Of a stretch of 50,673 nt of DNA, positions 17,802-26,470 are shown one piece after another; the first letter of the stretch is position 1, and every line of letters begins with the position of its first letter. The notes beneath the pieces are model-generated. The model saw only the letters and a list, made by a program, of their open reading frames with translations. It was not told the DNA's origin and did not search any database. The DNA lies in the NCBI GenBank assembly GCA_900757505.1, contig CAAEOE010000067.1:1-50673 (forward strand), written 5' to 3'. This DNA is from an uncultured Collinsella sp. Its GTDB lineage: Bacteria > Actinomycetota > Coriobacteriia > Coriobacteriales > Coriobacteriaceae. The translations under genes and the position numbers were made by a program.

Positions 17802-18359
17802 CTATTTCTTGAACGGGAAACCGAAGGCGTCCAGAAGGGCCTTGGCCTCCTCATCGGTATTGGCGGTGGTCACGAAAGTGATGTCCATACCGCGCTGGTG
17901 ATCGACGGAGTCGAAGTCGATCTCGGGGAAGATGAGCTGCTCGGTGACGCCCATGGAGAAGTTACCACGGCCGTCGAAGCTCTTGGCGGAAATGCCGCGG
18001 AAGTCGCGGATACGGGGGATCGCGACGGAGGTCAGACGATCGAAGAACTCCCACATACGGTCGCCACGCAGGGTAACCTTGCAGCCGATCGGCATACCAG
18101 CGCGCAGGCGGAAGGTAGCGATGGACTTACGGGCACGGGTGATCATCGGCTGCTGTCCGGTGATGGCGCGCAGGTCGCGCACGGCACCGTCGATGGCCTT
18201 GGAATCGGTAGCGGCCTCGCCGACACCCATGTTCACGACGATCTTCTCAAACTTGGGGATCATCATGACGTTCTCGTACTGGAACTTGTCCTGAAGCTGC
18301 TGCTTGACCTCGTTGTTGTACTTGGTCTTCAGACGCGGCACATACTTCTCTTCTGCCAT
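17802..18359 (-). CDS. rplE: 50S ribosomal protein L5
   Basis: Binds 5S rRNA and contacts P-site tRNA; 185 residues. PKFEKIVVNMGVGEAATDSK, RKSIATFRLRAGMPIGCKVT and the C-terminal DFDSVDHQRGMDITFVTTAN fit L5. ATG behind AAGGAG. Normally rplN and rplX lie directly upstream; here the upstream DNA is a 311-base non-coding stretch and then xdhC, so the spc operon is cut at this point. Confidence 0.97.
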   Translation of the reverse strand: MAEEKYVPRLKTKYNNEVKQQLQDKFQYENVMMIPKFEKIVVNMGVGEAATDSKAIDGAVRDLRAITGQQPMITRARKSIATFRLRAGMPIGCKVTLRGDRMWEFFDRLTSVAIPRIRDFRGISAKSFDGRGNFSMGVTEQLIFPEIDFDSVDHQRGMDITFVTTANTDEEAKALLDAFGFPFKK

Positions 18360-18496
18360 TGTTCACTCCTTCTTGGGGTTTTAAGCACGGGGCGTGGCCA
18401 CGATGGGTTGTCCTCGTGCCTCCTGGCTGCATCCGCGCCGCTCATGGCATTTTGCGGTTTGGACTCGACGCAGCAGGAGCCGACAAAACAATCGGT

Positions 18497-18525
18497 ACTA
18501 TACGCGCATCGGGAGCGTATTTCCA
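18497..18525 (-). promoter_or_regulatory. candidate sigma-70 promoter for the rplE-rplQ block
   Basis: On the minus strand, TGGAAA (18520-18525) and TATAGT (18497-18502) are separated by exactly 17 bases, with a predicted start near 18490 and a leader of about 130 bases. It would let the split ribosomal block be transcribed on its own. Confidence 0.55.
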
Positions 18526-18586
18526 GAAAAACCTCGTCTGCCTGCACAACTCCACAACTCCCCCGCACAAATGGGTCCCAAATAGC

Positions 18587-18653
18587 AGTTGCGGTGAAAT
18601 AGGGACTGTTTGGCGGCCTAACAGGCTTAAACAGTCCGTATTTCACCGCAACT
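18587..18653. repeat. 67-bp palindromic repeat, copy 1
   Basis: The arms agttgcggtgaaat.gggactgttt and its complement (25 bp, one mismatch) enclose a 17-base centre. The same element is at 21371-21439. It lies 18 bases beyond the xdhC stop. Confidence 0.9.
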
Positions 18654-18670
18654 TATTGGTGGGGATGCGA

Positions 18671-19714
18671 TTAGCGCTTGCGGGGGACGAGTTTGGTGCG
18701 GCGCAGGTGGATCATCTCGGCGGCGATGGAGATGGCAATCTCCTCGGGGTCCTCGGCCTCGATGGCAACGCCGATCGGCAGGTGCAGCTCGTCGATCTGG
18801 TCCTGTGTAAAGCCCTCCTGCTCCAGGCGGGCGCGCACAAAGGCCGTCTTGCGGCGCGAACCCAGGCAGCCCAGGTAGGCGGGCTTGGCGCGCATGGCCT
18901 GAATCACCACGTCGATATCGGACTTGTGACCCGCCGTGGCGACGACCACCAAGTCGCGCGGGCCGATGGGACACGGCTCGCTCAGGTTCTTGTAATCGAC
19001 CAGGCGACGATCGTAGACACCGGGCACCCATTCGGGCGTCAGCGTGCCGGGGCGGTCATCGCAGGCCACGACGGCAAAGCCCGCCGCCGTGAGCACGCGC
19101 GCCGTCGCGGCGCCCACGTGTCCGCAGCCAAAGATGTAGGTCAGGCCCTCGGGGCAGAGCGTCTCGATGTGCGCGGGAGGAATCTCGGAGGCGGCATTGG
19201 TGTAGGTGACCTTACTCCCCTCCTCCACCAGTGAAAGCCCGGGGCAGCCCGCAATGGTATGGCGCGATGCCTCGCCATGGTACTCGGCCACATCGCCCTC
19301 GAGCGCACTCGCGATAAACGGCTCAAAGTCGATGACGAAGTCGCCGATGCGCCGATAGACCAAGACGTCGGCAATTTCCTGGAACAACGGTGCCTGGGTC
19401 GCATCCAGATGCAGATAGCACAGGCAGATGGCTCCGCCGCAGATCATGCCGGTATCGGAGTTCTCGCCGCCCATGGTGTAGCGGACCAGACGCGATTGCC
19501 CCGAGGCCAGCAGCTCTCGCGCCTCGTCCAGCGCAAAGAGCTCGATCTTGCCGCCGCCGATGGTGCCCGCCTGGCTACCGTCGGCAAAGACAGCCATCCA
19601 GGCGCCCACGCCGCGCGGCGACGACCCCGCCGTGCCGGCTACGACCACGAGCTCGCACGTCTCGCCAGCACGCAGGGCGACAAGCGCCGCATTCACAACA
19701 TCGAGCTTTTCCAT
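18671..19714 (-). CDS. xdhC: XdhC/CoxI family molybdenum hydroxylase maturation protein
   Basis: XdhC-family proteins bind molybdopterin cofactor, mediate its sulfuration and deliver it to xanthine dehydrogenase-type enzymes. The N-terminal domain has ELVVVAGTAGSSPRGVGAWM and GTIGGGKIELFALDEAREL. The C-terminal Rossmann domain has YIFGCGHVGAATARVLTAAG and LGCLGSRRKTAFV. The 347-residue length fits the selenium-associated XdhC group. It follows yqeB by 9 bases on the same strand. With yqeB, yqeC and the MocA-like gene it forms the set that typically accompanies selenium-dependent molybdenum hydroxylases; the likely client is the YgfN-type enzyme at 35.6 kb. Confidence 0.88.
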   Translation of the reverse strand: MEKLDVVNAALVALRAGETCELVVVAGTAGSSPRGVGAWMAVFADGSQAGTIGGGKIELFALDEARELLASGQSRLVRYTMGGENSDTGMICGGAICLCYLHLDATQAPLFQEIADVLVYRRIGDFVIDFEPFIASALEGDVAEYHGEASRHTIAGCPGLSLVEEGSKVTYTNAASEIPPAHIETLCPEGLTYIFGCGHVGAATARVLTAAGFAVVACDDRPGTLTPEWVPGVYDRRLVDYKNLSEPCPIGPRDLVVVATAGHKSDIDVVIQAMRAKPAYLGCLGSRRKTAFVRARLEQEGFTQDQIDELHLPIGVAIEAEDPEEIAISIAAEMIHLRRTKLVPRKR

Positions 19715-19723
19715 TGCCGCCTT

Positions 19724-20518
19724 CTATCCTCTAAAGATATCGGTGAGCATAGCGAGTGCCTCGAGCACGCCGCCGCCGACCGACGTCGCCTTGTCCGAAA
19801 TGTAGTTGATATAGCTGGCATCGCCGCGCGGATCGACATCGGCGCATTTAAAGCCCTCGGTCACCTGCACGCCGTTCGCCAAAAGCCCGCGTAGACAGCC
19901 ATCGATCTGCGTGCGCATGGGCGTATCGCCCGCGTAGCCAATCACGTCTCCGGCGCGCACGATGTCGCCGATTGCGCGGTCGGACCGAAACACGCCGGCG
20001 GCGGGGCTGTGGATAACGCGCTCCCTGCCATAGCCGGCGATAATGCCCGGCACGCCCGTGTTGGGCTGGGGCGAGCCCTGGGTAATGACACGGCCCAAGA
20101 AATGCCCGCGCATGGTTTCGACCACGGCGTCGCAGTCAACCGGCGCGGTGAAGCCCGGTCCCACGGCAATAACGGCAGGCGCCATGTCGCGCGTGGTGCC
20201 CAAGTTACGCTTGGCCAGAATCGCGTCGACCACAGCCGCGGGCTTAAGCTCATCGAGCATCTTGGCCTGAGGGTCCACCACCACGGCGACATCCCCCGCT
20301 TGGGTAATCTCGAGCGCCTCTGCCGGCGTCTGCGCCAAGCGAGCGCGAATGCCCTCGACCTGGACCTCGCCCAAGCGAATAGCCTCGCAAAAACTGATTG
20401 TGCGGCGGATGCCCGTGGGAACCGCGATATCGGCCATAACGACCGACACGCCGGCGCGCACCAAGCGAGCGGCGACACCCGTGGCGATATCGCCGGCGCC
20501 GCGAACATAAACGAGCAT
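19724..20518 (-). CDS. yqeB: YqeB family selenium-dependent molybdenum hydroxylase accessory protein
   Basis: 264-residue protein of the YqeB/EF2563 family, a marker of labile-selenium molybdenum hydroxylases. The start VYVRGAGDIATGVAARLVRA is a dinucleotide-binding fold. VGPGFTAPVDCDAVVETMRG, GVPGIIAGYGRERVIHSPAAG and GDVIGYAGDTPM are recognisable family segments. The exact biochemical role is not established; it is thought to act with SelD-derived selenium in cofactor maturation. Co-directional with xdhC and divergent from yqeC across 102 AT-rich bases. GGGAGG lies about 12 bases before the ATG. Confidence 0.87.
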   Translation of the reverse strand: MLVYVRGAGDIATGVAARLVRAGVSVVMADIAVPTGIRRTISFCEAIRLGEVQVEGIRARLAQTPAEALEITQAGDVAVVVDPQAKMLDELKPAAVVDAILAKRNLGTTRDMAPAVIAVGPGFTAPVDCDAVVETMRGHFLGRVITQGSPQPNTGVPGIIAGYGRERVIHSPAAGVFRSDRAIGDIVRAGDVIGYAGDTPMRTQIDGCLRGLLANGVQVTEGFKCADVDPRGDASYINYISDKATSVGGGVLEALAMLTDIFRG

Positions 20519-20620
20519 TTCCGGGGCACCTCCCTGTGCTACGGTTTGAGCAGAGCAAAAGCGGCTCGACCGCTACTCTGATGATTATTTATTATCACAG
20601 TATTATACGGCGGTGAACAG
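20519..20620. promoter_or_regulatory. divergent promoter region of yqeB and yqeC
   Basis: An AT-rich core at about 20579-20610 contains TATAAT read on the minus strand (20603-20608 region) and several TTATTAT blocks. No convincing -35 elements could be fixed. Confidence 0.35.
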
Positions 20621-21355
20621 ATGGAAACGGTTAGCGGCAATCTTGCCTCGGCGCTCAGGATCGAGCCGGGCATTACCGCGATTATCGGCAGCGGCGGCAA
20701 GTCGACGTTGCTCAAAACGCTCGGCCTTGAGCTTATGCGCGCTGGCGGCCGCGTGCTCCTCTGCACCACCACGCATATGCTTCCCGTTGCCGGCGTGCCA
20801 TGGGACGGGTCGAATCGTCGCCTGGACGCCGCGCCTTGGAAGCCAGGTGCCCCACACGCCCCAGGCTGCACCTGCGAGGCCTGCGCGGGGCTTGTGCGGG
20901 GAAGCATCTGCCAGACAGGTGTCTTGGACTCCCAGACGGGCAAGCTCTCCTCCCCTGCCGAGCCGCTCGACCAGCTGGCGCAGCGCTTTGACTACGTCCT
21001 GGCCGAGGCGGACGGCAGCAAGCGGCTCCCGCTCAAGGCCCACGCCGCCTGGGAGCCGGTGATTCCCTCTGGCACGGCCAACGTCATCTGGCTCGTCGGC
21101 GCCTCGGGGCTCAGCAAGCCCATCAACGAAGCCGTCCACCGCCCCGAGCTCTTTTGCGAGCGTTGCGGCTGCGAGCTCACCGACATCGCCACGCCCGAGC
21201 GCGTCGCCCAGGTGCTCAATGCCGAGATGCAAGAGATGAAGCTCAGCACCGCACGCGTCATGCTCAACCAAGTCGACACGCTTGCCGACCCCACAATGGC
21301 CGACCGCTTCGAGGCAGCTCTCGACCGTCCCGTCGTCGCCAGCAGCCTCAAATAG
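20621..21355 (+). CDS. yqeC: YqeC family selenium-cofactor protein
   Basis: 244-residue P-loop protein of the YqeC family, found with selenium-dependent molybdenum hydroxylases. The P-loop GSGGKST is at residues 23-29, followed by LCTTTHM, which resembles the family switch region. Clustered cysteines occur in CTCEACAG and in FCERCGCEL, which could bind metal or selenium; that is inference. The only gene of its trio on the plus strand. Its stop is 15 bases before palindromic repeat copy 2. Confidence 0.85.
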   Translation: METVSGNLASALRIEPGITAIIGSGGKSTLLKTLGLELMRAGGRVLLCTTTHMLPVAGVPWDGSNRRLDAAPWKPGAPHAPGCTCEACAGLVRGSICQTGVLDSQTGKLSSPAEPLDQLAQRFDYVLAEADGSKRLPLKAHAAWEPVIPSGTANVIWLVGASGLSKPINEAVHRPELFCERCGCELTDIATPERVAQVLNAEMQEMKLSTARVMLNQVDTLADPTMADRFEAALDRPVVASSLK

Positions 21356-21370
21356 CCGGCCCCATCTCGT

Positions 21371-21439
21371 CAGTTGCGGTGAAATACGGACTGTTTGGCC
21401 GCCTAACGGCCGCAAACAGTCCGTATTTCACCGCAACTG
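21371..21439. repeat. 69-bp palindromic repeat, copy 2
   Basis: Perfect 27-bp arms (21371-21397 and 21413-21439) with a central ggccg-cctaa-cggcc extension. It lies between the stops of yqeC (plus) and the hydantoinase (minus), so it could also serve as a bidirectional terminator. Near-identical to 18587-18653. Confidence 0.92.
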
Positions 21440-21464
21440 CGGAGGGGACACGGCATCTTTGCTG

Positions 21465-22832
21465 CTAGCGGGGGACGTAGCGGCCGGGTTGGGCTCCGGT
21501 GGGCTCGCCGTCGCGTGCCACCAGCACGCCGTTCACAAACACGGCCTTGGCGCGACCATGCGCCTCAAAGCCCTCGAGCGGCGTGTAGTCCACGGCCTGA
21601 TGCTGTGTCGCCGCGCGAATGGTCCAGCGCGCCTGGGGATCCCACACGCACACGTCGGCATCGGAGCCCTCGGCAAGACATCCCTTGCGCGGATACATGC
21701 CAAACACGCGCGCCGGGTTCTCGCTCATCAAGCGGCAGAGGTCCTCGGGTCCCAGCTGTCCCTCAAAACTCGTGGCAATCGCGACGGGACGATGCTCCAC
21801 GCCGGGCCCGCCGTTGGGAATCGCGCGGAAATCGTCGCGCCCGCGGTCCTTTTGCCCGTGCAGGTTAAAGCTACAATGATCGGTCGCAATCGTATCGATC
21901 TCGCCGGCCACAAGCGCCTCGCGCAGCGCGGCACGGTCACCCGCATGGCGCAGCGGCGGGCTCATCACATACTTGGCACCCGCAAAGCCGTCCTCGCCCT
22001 GCTCCAAGTAGCAAGTATCGTCGAGCATCAGATACTGGGGGCAGGTCTCGACATAGATATTCTTCTGCCCGCGCGCTTTGGCAGCACGGATGGCCTCGAG
22101 CCCCAGCTTGGTCGAAAGGTGCACCACGTTGACCGGAGCGTCCCCGGCCAAGTGAGCCAGATACAGCAGGCGGCTCACGGCCTCGGCCTCACACACGTCC
22201 GGACGGCTGAGCGCATGGCCCTCGGGCCCGTGGATACCCTGCTCAAACACGCGCTTCTGCAGCGCGTTGACCAACGTGCCGTTCTCGCAATGCACGCACA
22301 GGATACCGCCCAGGCGCTTGAGCTCCTCCAGCACCTCGAGCGTCTCGGCATCGTTCAAGCGCAGATGGTCGTAGGCAAAATAGGTCTTAAACGACGACAC
22401 GCCCGCCTCGCGCATGGCCGAAAGATCGGCGCGGTTGCGCTCATTCCACTCGGCAAGCGCCATATGGAAGGCATAGTTGGCGGTGCAGGTGCCGTCGGCG
22501 CGATGATGCCACTCGACCAAGGCATCGGGCATGGTCACGCCGCGATCGGCCGTCGCGTAGTCCACAATGGTCGTCGTGCCGCCGCAGGCAGCCGCGCGCG
22601 TGCCGGTCTCAAAGCTATCGGCTGTCCAGTCCATGCCGGTCCAGCACTGCATGTGCGTGTGCCCATCGATAAAGCCTGGGAACACCCAGCAGCCCGCAGC
22701 ATCCTCGACGGTATCGCCCTCGGCCGGCTCAATCGCCGCGGCAATCCGCACGATCTTATCGCCATCCATGGCAAGATCGGCGCGGCGAAGCCCCTGGGGC
22801 GTCACGAGTGCGCCGTTTTTGATGATGATCAT
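21465..22832 (-). CDS. hyuA: dihydropyrimidinase/hydantoinase (HyuA-like)
   Basis: Zinc amidohydrolase that opens cyclic amides such as hydantoins or dihydropyrimidines; in gut purine clusters it is proposed to act on a ring-opened purine intermediate. The 455-residue protein has metal ligands His58 and His60 (GFIDGHTH), carboxylated Lys149 (SFKTYFAY), His181 (CVHCENG), His238 (VVHLSTK) and catalytic Asp318 (IATDHCSF). These give a complete active site. ATG behind AAGGAG. It is the last gene of the ygeX-ygeY-ygeW-mocA-hyuA run on the minus strand. Substrate identity is inferred from context. Confidence 0.88.
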   Translation of the reverse strand: MIIIKNGALVTPQGLRRADLAMDGDKIVRIAAAIEPAEGDTVEDAAGCWVFPGFIDGHTHMQCWTGMDWTADSFETGTRAAACGGTTTIVDYATADRGVTMPDALVEWHHRADGTCTANYAFHMALAEWNERNRADLSAMREAGVSSFKTYFAYDHLRLNDAETLEVLEELKRLGGILCVHCENGTLVNALQKRVFEQGIHGPEGHALSRPDVCEAEAVSRLLYLAHLAGDAPVNVVHLSTKLGLEAIRAAKARGQKNIYVETCPQYLMLDDTCYLEQGEDGFAGAKYVMSPPLRHAGDRAALREALVAGEIDTIATDHCSFNLHGQKDRGRDDFRAIPNGGPGVEHRPVAIATSFEGQLGPEDLCRLMSENPARVFGMYPRKGCLAEGSDADVCVWDPQARWTIRAATQHQAVDYTPLEGFEAHGRAKAVFVNGVLVARDGEPTGAQPGRYVPR

Positions 22833-22841
22833 AATTGCTCC

Positions 22842-23456
22842 TTATTGATTGATGCAGTTGGCCACGCGATCAAAATACGAGCAGGCGGCGATATGCTCCG
22901 TTATGCGTCGCTGTCCCTTGACGGTATCGACGTCCCACAGCTCGTAGGCACGCGCCTCGACCAGCACCACGTCGGTACGGTCCTTGAGGATCGAACCGCC
23001 GCCGTCCTTACCCTCAAGACACATAAGTGCATCGGACAGTTCCGCCGGAAAGAGCACCGGGCTCGAAGGCTCACCGTTGCACGCAAGACGCACCGGATAC
23101 TTGCGGCCACGCTCATCAAACGCGCGAACCATGGTCTCAAAAGAATCCGAACTCACGAGCGGCTGGTCGCCCGGCAAAAAGAGGCAACCCTTCCAGCCGC
23201 GGCTCGCCCCACACGAAAGGCCCGCACGGACGCTTTCGCTCCTGAGCTTGCCATCGTGCAGCACGCACGGGCAATGCTTGTCCTCGCAAATCTGGGCGAC
23301 CTCGGGCCAACGCGTCGAAACCACGACGTCAAAGCCCCGGGGAACTGAATCGATAGTCCGGGCAATCAGCGGCTTGCCATAGATATCGGCAAGCATCTTG
23401 TTAGAGCCAAACCGCTTGCCCTCGCCCGAAGCCATAATGACGCAACCGAGTTTCAT
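22842..23456 (-). CDS. MocA-like molybdenum cofactor cytidylyltransferase
   Basis: Probable CTP:molybdopterin cytidylyltransferase supplying the MCD form of the cofactor to a hydroxylase. KLGCVIMASGEGKRFGSNKML is the nucleotidyltransferase motif (quoted: CVIMASGEGKRFGSNKML). LFLPGDQPLVSSDSFETMV provides the acidic metal site, and SSPVLFPAEL is typical of the MocA/MobA-like branch. The ATG at 23456 (204 residues) follows GGGGAGG; the longer reading from 23507 is not supported. It lies 9 bases before the hydantoinase gene. Specificity for CTP over other nucleotides is inferred. Confidence 0.82.
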   Translation of the reverse strand: MKLGCVIMASGEGKRFGSNKMLADIYGKPLIARTIDSVPRGFDVVVSTRWPEVAQICEDKHCPCVLHDGKLRSESVRAGLSCGASRGWKGCLFLPGDQPLVSSDSFETMVRAFDERGRKYPVRLACNGEPSSPVLFPAELSDALMCLEGKDGGGSILKDRTDVVLVEARAYELWDVDTVKGQRRITEHIAACSYFDRVANCINQ

Positions 23457-23544
23457 GGCGATACCTCCCCTGAAACCATCGTACCCATAACTCGCGTCGC
23501 GGGGCATCTACATCGAAAGCGCTTATCCCGCACGCCCACGATGC

Positions 23545-23585
23545 AAAAAGGGGCACCCCGCCGGTTGGCAGAGCGCCCCCTTTAC
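23545..23585 (-). terminator. probable terminator after ygeW
   Basis: On the minus strand aaagggggcgc pairs imperfectly with gtgcccctttt around a GC-rich loop and is followed by TTTTTGC. It lies 22 bases beyond the ygeW stop, so mocA and hyuA may depend on readthrough or their own promoter. Confidence 0.65.
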
Positions 23586-23606
23586 ATGGCTTACCTCAGC
23601 GCGGCT

Positions 23607-24809
23607 TTAGGCCTGGAACCAACGGGCGGTGTTGCGCTCGTCGAGGGCCTTGAGGGTAGCGGCGGGATCGGCAACCTTCTGCAGGAACATCATGGCTGCG
23701 ATGGCGTACGGCTTGTAGCTGGCCTCCTTGTACATGCCCACGCGGTGCATGTCGAAGACGTCGGCGTTGACCTCGCCGTGCTCGCAAGAGACACCGGAGA
23801 TGTCGGCGGGCAGCGGATGCATAAAGATGGTGTCCTGGCCGTTGGCGGTCTTCTCCATGAGCTCGGTCGTGGAGCACCAGTCCTGATGGGTGGCGTTCTG
23901 AGCGAGCAGCTCCTTCTCGAGCGCTGCGATGCCGGCGTCGTCGCCCTCGGCGTACAGGTTGGTACGCTTCTCCATGGCGGCAAACGGAGCCCAGCTCTTC
24001 GGGATCACGATGTCGGCGCCCTCGAAGGCCTCGGCCATGGTGTTGACCTGCTTAAAGGTGGTGCCGGACTCGGCGGCATAGCCCTTGGCGCGCTCGACGA
24101 CCTCGGGCATGAGGTCGTAGCCCTCGGGGTGGGCCAGGGTGACGTCCATGCCAAAGCGGGGCAGCAGGCTGATCAGCGACTGCGGGCAGGACAGCGGCTT
24201 GCCGTAAGAGGGCGAATAGGCCCAGGTGACGGCAACCTTCTTGCCCTTGAGGTTCTCAAGACCGCCAAACTCGTTGATGAGGTAGAGCATGTCGGCAGAG
24301 GACTGCGTGGGGTGGTCGGAATCGGACTGCAGAGAGATGAGCGTGGGACAGTGATCCAGAACGCCATCCTCGTAGGCCTGCTGGACAGACTCGGAGACCT
24401 CGGCCATGTAGGCGTCGCCCTTGCCGATGTACATGTCGTCGCGGATGCCGATGACGTCGGCCATGAAGGAGATCATGGTAGCGGTCTCGCGGACGGTCTC
24501 GCCGTGAGCGATCTGGGACTTCTTCTCGTCCAGGTCCTGCAGCTCAAGACCGAGCAGGTTGGCGGCCTTAGAGAAGGAGAAGCGCGTACGGGTGGAGTTG
24601 TCGCGGAACAGAGAGACGGCCAGACCCGAGTCGAAGATCTTGGACGAAACGTTGTTCTCGCGCAGCTCGCGCAGGGCGTCGGCGACGATGTAGAGCGCCT
24701 TGAGCTCATCGGTGGTCTTGTCCCAGGTGTGCAGGAAGTCGCTGCCGTACATACCCTTAAAATCGAGGCCGTTCAGCTGCTCGACGAGCTCGGTAAACTT
24801 AGCGTCCAT
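23607..24809 (-). CDS. ygeW: YgeW family knotted carbamoyltransferase
   Basis: Aspartate/ornithine carbamoyltransferase superfamily member of the YgeW (uncharacterised-substrate) group. Carbamoyl-phosphate ligands are STRTR at residues 72-76, HPTQ at 166-169 and HPLP at 331-334. SDSDHPTQSSADMLYLINEF and WAYSPSYGKPLSCPQ are typical of YgeW-like and knotted members. In purine-degrading clusters it is proposed to phosphorolyse a carbamoylated intermediate to carbamoyl phosphate, yielding ATP with a carbamate kinase; no kinase is in this window. The ATG at 24809 (400 residues) follows AAAGGA; the 64-residue upstream extension is not protein-like. Confidence 0.9.
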   Translation of the reverse strand: MDAKFTELVEQLNGLDFKGMYGSDFLHTWDKTTDELKALYIVADALRELRENNVSSKIFDSGLAVSLFRDNSTRTRFSFSKAANLLGLELQDLDEKKSQIAHGETVRETATMISFMADVIGIRDDMYIGKGDAYMAEVSESVQQAYEDGVLDHCPTLISLQSDSDHPTQSSADMLYLINEFGGLENLKGKKVAVTWAYSPSYGKPLSCPQSLISLLPRFGMDVTLAHPEGYDLMPEVVERAKGYAAESGTTFKQVNTMAEAFEGADIVIPKSWAPFAAMEKRTNLYAEGDDAGIAALEKELLAQNATHQDWCSTTELMEKTANGQDTIFMHPLPADISGVSCEHGEVNADVFDMHRVGMYKEASYKPYAIAAMMFLQKVADPAATLKALDERNTARWFQA

Positions 24810-25010
24810 GTAAATATCCTTTCCAAAGATGAAACGATCGCAATGAGTAGATGTGCTCCGGCATGCGCGTGTGGCTAGAACATGCAGAGCGCTATGACGA
24901 GGACCCGCTACCGTTGAGGAAGCGTGGGAGATAACGACCGCGGGCCCCAAGTCAACAGGGGGTGCCGGGGACACGAGCGGCCCCCGGCTCAACAAGATCA
25001 AGGAATGGGA

Positions 25011-26396
25011 CTAGTCGATCTTGTTGTTGGTCAGACCGGCGCGGAACACGGTGGCGTCGCCATCGGCCTGGCTCGGATCGTAGAGGTTCAGGGCAGCCAC
25101 ATACATGGCGGCAGCGGTGACCAGGTCGTCCTTGTAGGTGACCTCGTTGGGAGCGTGAGCCTGAGACTCGGCACCCGGGCCAAAGCCCACGCAGGGGATG
25201 CCGTAGCGGCCCTGGATGGAGACGCAGTTCGTGGAGAAGGTCCACTTGTCGCACAGCGGACGACCGGTGCGCTTGTCCATGCTGGGCTCGCAGCCGATGC
25301 GCTCGTCACCAAACATGGCCTTGTGGGCGTCGACGAGGGCCTTGACGTGCGGAGCGGTCTCCTTGTTGATCCACGTGGGGAAGTAAGCCTCGGTCTCGTA
25401 GACCTCGCCGGTCCAGGACGGACGGTCGTACATGTACATGGAGACCTTCACGTCGTCGCCGTACTTCTTGGCGGCCGGCAGGTTGCGGATCTCGTCCAGG
25501 CAGGACTCCCAGGTCTCGCCGGCGGTCATGCGACGGTCGATGGAGATGGCGCAGGAGTCAGCGACAGCGCAGCGGCTGGGGCTGGTGTAGAAGATCTGGC
25601 TGACGGTGCAGGTGCCGCGGCCCAGGAAGCGGGCGTCCTCAAAGTGCTCGGGGTTGTACTTGGGGTCGAGCATCTTGACGAGGCCCTTGATGTCGGTCGA
25701 CTCGTCGCAGCCGTTGTTGTTGAGGGCGCGGACGTCGGCGATGATGTCGGCCATCTTGTAGATGGCGTTGTCGCCGCGGTCGGGAGCGGAACCGTGGCAG
25801 GAGGTGCCGTGAACGTCGACGCGGATCTCCATGCGGCCGCGGTGACCGCGATAGATGCCGCCGTCGGTGGGCTCGGTGGAAATGACGAACTCGGGCTTAA
25901 TGCCGTCCTTGTTGTAGATGTACTGCCAGCACATGCCGTCGCAGTCCTCTTCCTGGACGGTGCCGACGACCATGATCTTGTAGCCCTCGGGGATGAGGCC
26001 CATGTCCTTCATCATCTTGGCTGCGTAGGTAGCAGAAGCCATGCCACCCTCCTGGTCGGAGCCGCCGCGGCCGTAAATGATCTCGTCGGTCTCGTAGCCC
26101 TCATAGGGATCGGCATCCCAGTTCTCGATGTTGCCGATGCCGACGGTGTCGATGTGGGAGTCGATGGCGATAATCTTGTCGCCCTCGCCCATAAAGCCCA
26201 TAACGTTGCCCAGGCCGTCGACCTTGACCTCGTCATAGCCAAGGCTCTCCATCTCGGCCTTGATGCAAGCGACAACCTCACCCTCCTCGCAAGACTCAGA
26301 GGGATGGCTAATCATTGCGCGAAGAAAACGCGTCATATCAGCACGATGGGACTCAGCAGCAGCCTTGATAGCGTCGAAATCGAGTTCTTTAGCCAT
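25011..26396 (-). CDS. ygeY: YgeY family M20 metallopeptidase
   Basis: Di-zinc hydrolase of the M20 (ArgE/DapE) family, YgeY branch. His81 and Asp83 (IDSHIDTVG), Asp114 (GRGGSDQEGG), Glu149/Glu150 (TVQEEDCDG) and the later histidine in the C-terminal part are the expected ligands and catalytic base. The dimerisation domain begins near GHRGRMEIRVDVHGTSCHGS. 461 residues, with AAAGG nine bases before the ATG. It lies between ygeX and ygeW, the conserved trio order. It probably deacylates or decarbamoylates a purine-derived intermediate. Confidence 0.9.
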   Translation of the reverse strand: MAKELDFDAIKAAAESHRADMTRFLRAMISHPSESCEEGEVVACIKAEMESLGYDEVKVDGLGNVMGFMGEGDKIIAIDSHIDTVGIGNIENWDADPYEGYETDEIIYGRGGSDQEGGMASATYAAKMMKDMGLIPEGYKIMVVGTVQEEDCDGMCWQYIYNKDGIKPEFVISTEPTDGGIYRGHRGRMEIRVDVHGTSCHGSAPDRGDNAIYKMADIIADVRALNNNGCDESTDIKGLVKMLDPKYNPEHFEDARFLGRGTCTVSQIFYTSPSRCAVADSCAISIDRRMTAGETWESCLDEIRNLPAAKKYGDDVKVSMYMYDRPSWTGEVYETEAYFPTWINKETAPHVKALVDAHKAMFGDERIGCEPSMDKRTGRPLCDKWTFSTNCVSIQGRYGIPCVGFGPGAESQAHAPNEVTYKDDLVTAAAMYVAALNLYDPSQADGDATVFRAGLTNNKID

Positions 26397-26470
26397 TGTT
26401 CATAACCTTTCAAACTAAGGAATCTACCTGTGAGGTGGCGGAGCGATACCTATTTACTCCGCCCCAACGA

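Larger units (their letters stand above)
18360..18670. other. non-coding region between rplE and xdhC
   Basis: 311 bases without a credible gene. No rplX or rplN remnant is recognisable. It holds a candidate promoter for rplE (18497-18525), an approximately 130-base leader, and a palindromic repeat (18587-18653) next to the xdhC stop. Confidence 0.6.

Noticed and set aside
18329..18646. Minus-strand 105-codon frame overlapping rplE and its upstream region
   Set aside because: It begins inside a palindromic repeat, has no ribosome site, and no similarity to L24 or L14 was visible.
21282..23348. Long plus-strand reading frame (688 codons) opposite the hydantoinase and MocA-like genes
   Set aside because: It is the antisense shadow of real genes in GC-rich DNA; it shows no recognisable domain and has no ribosome site.
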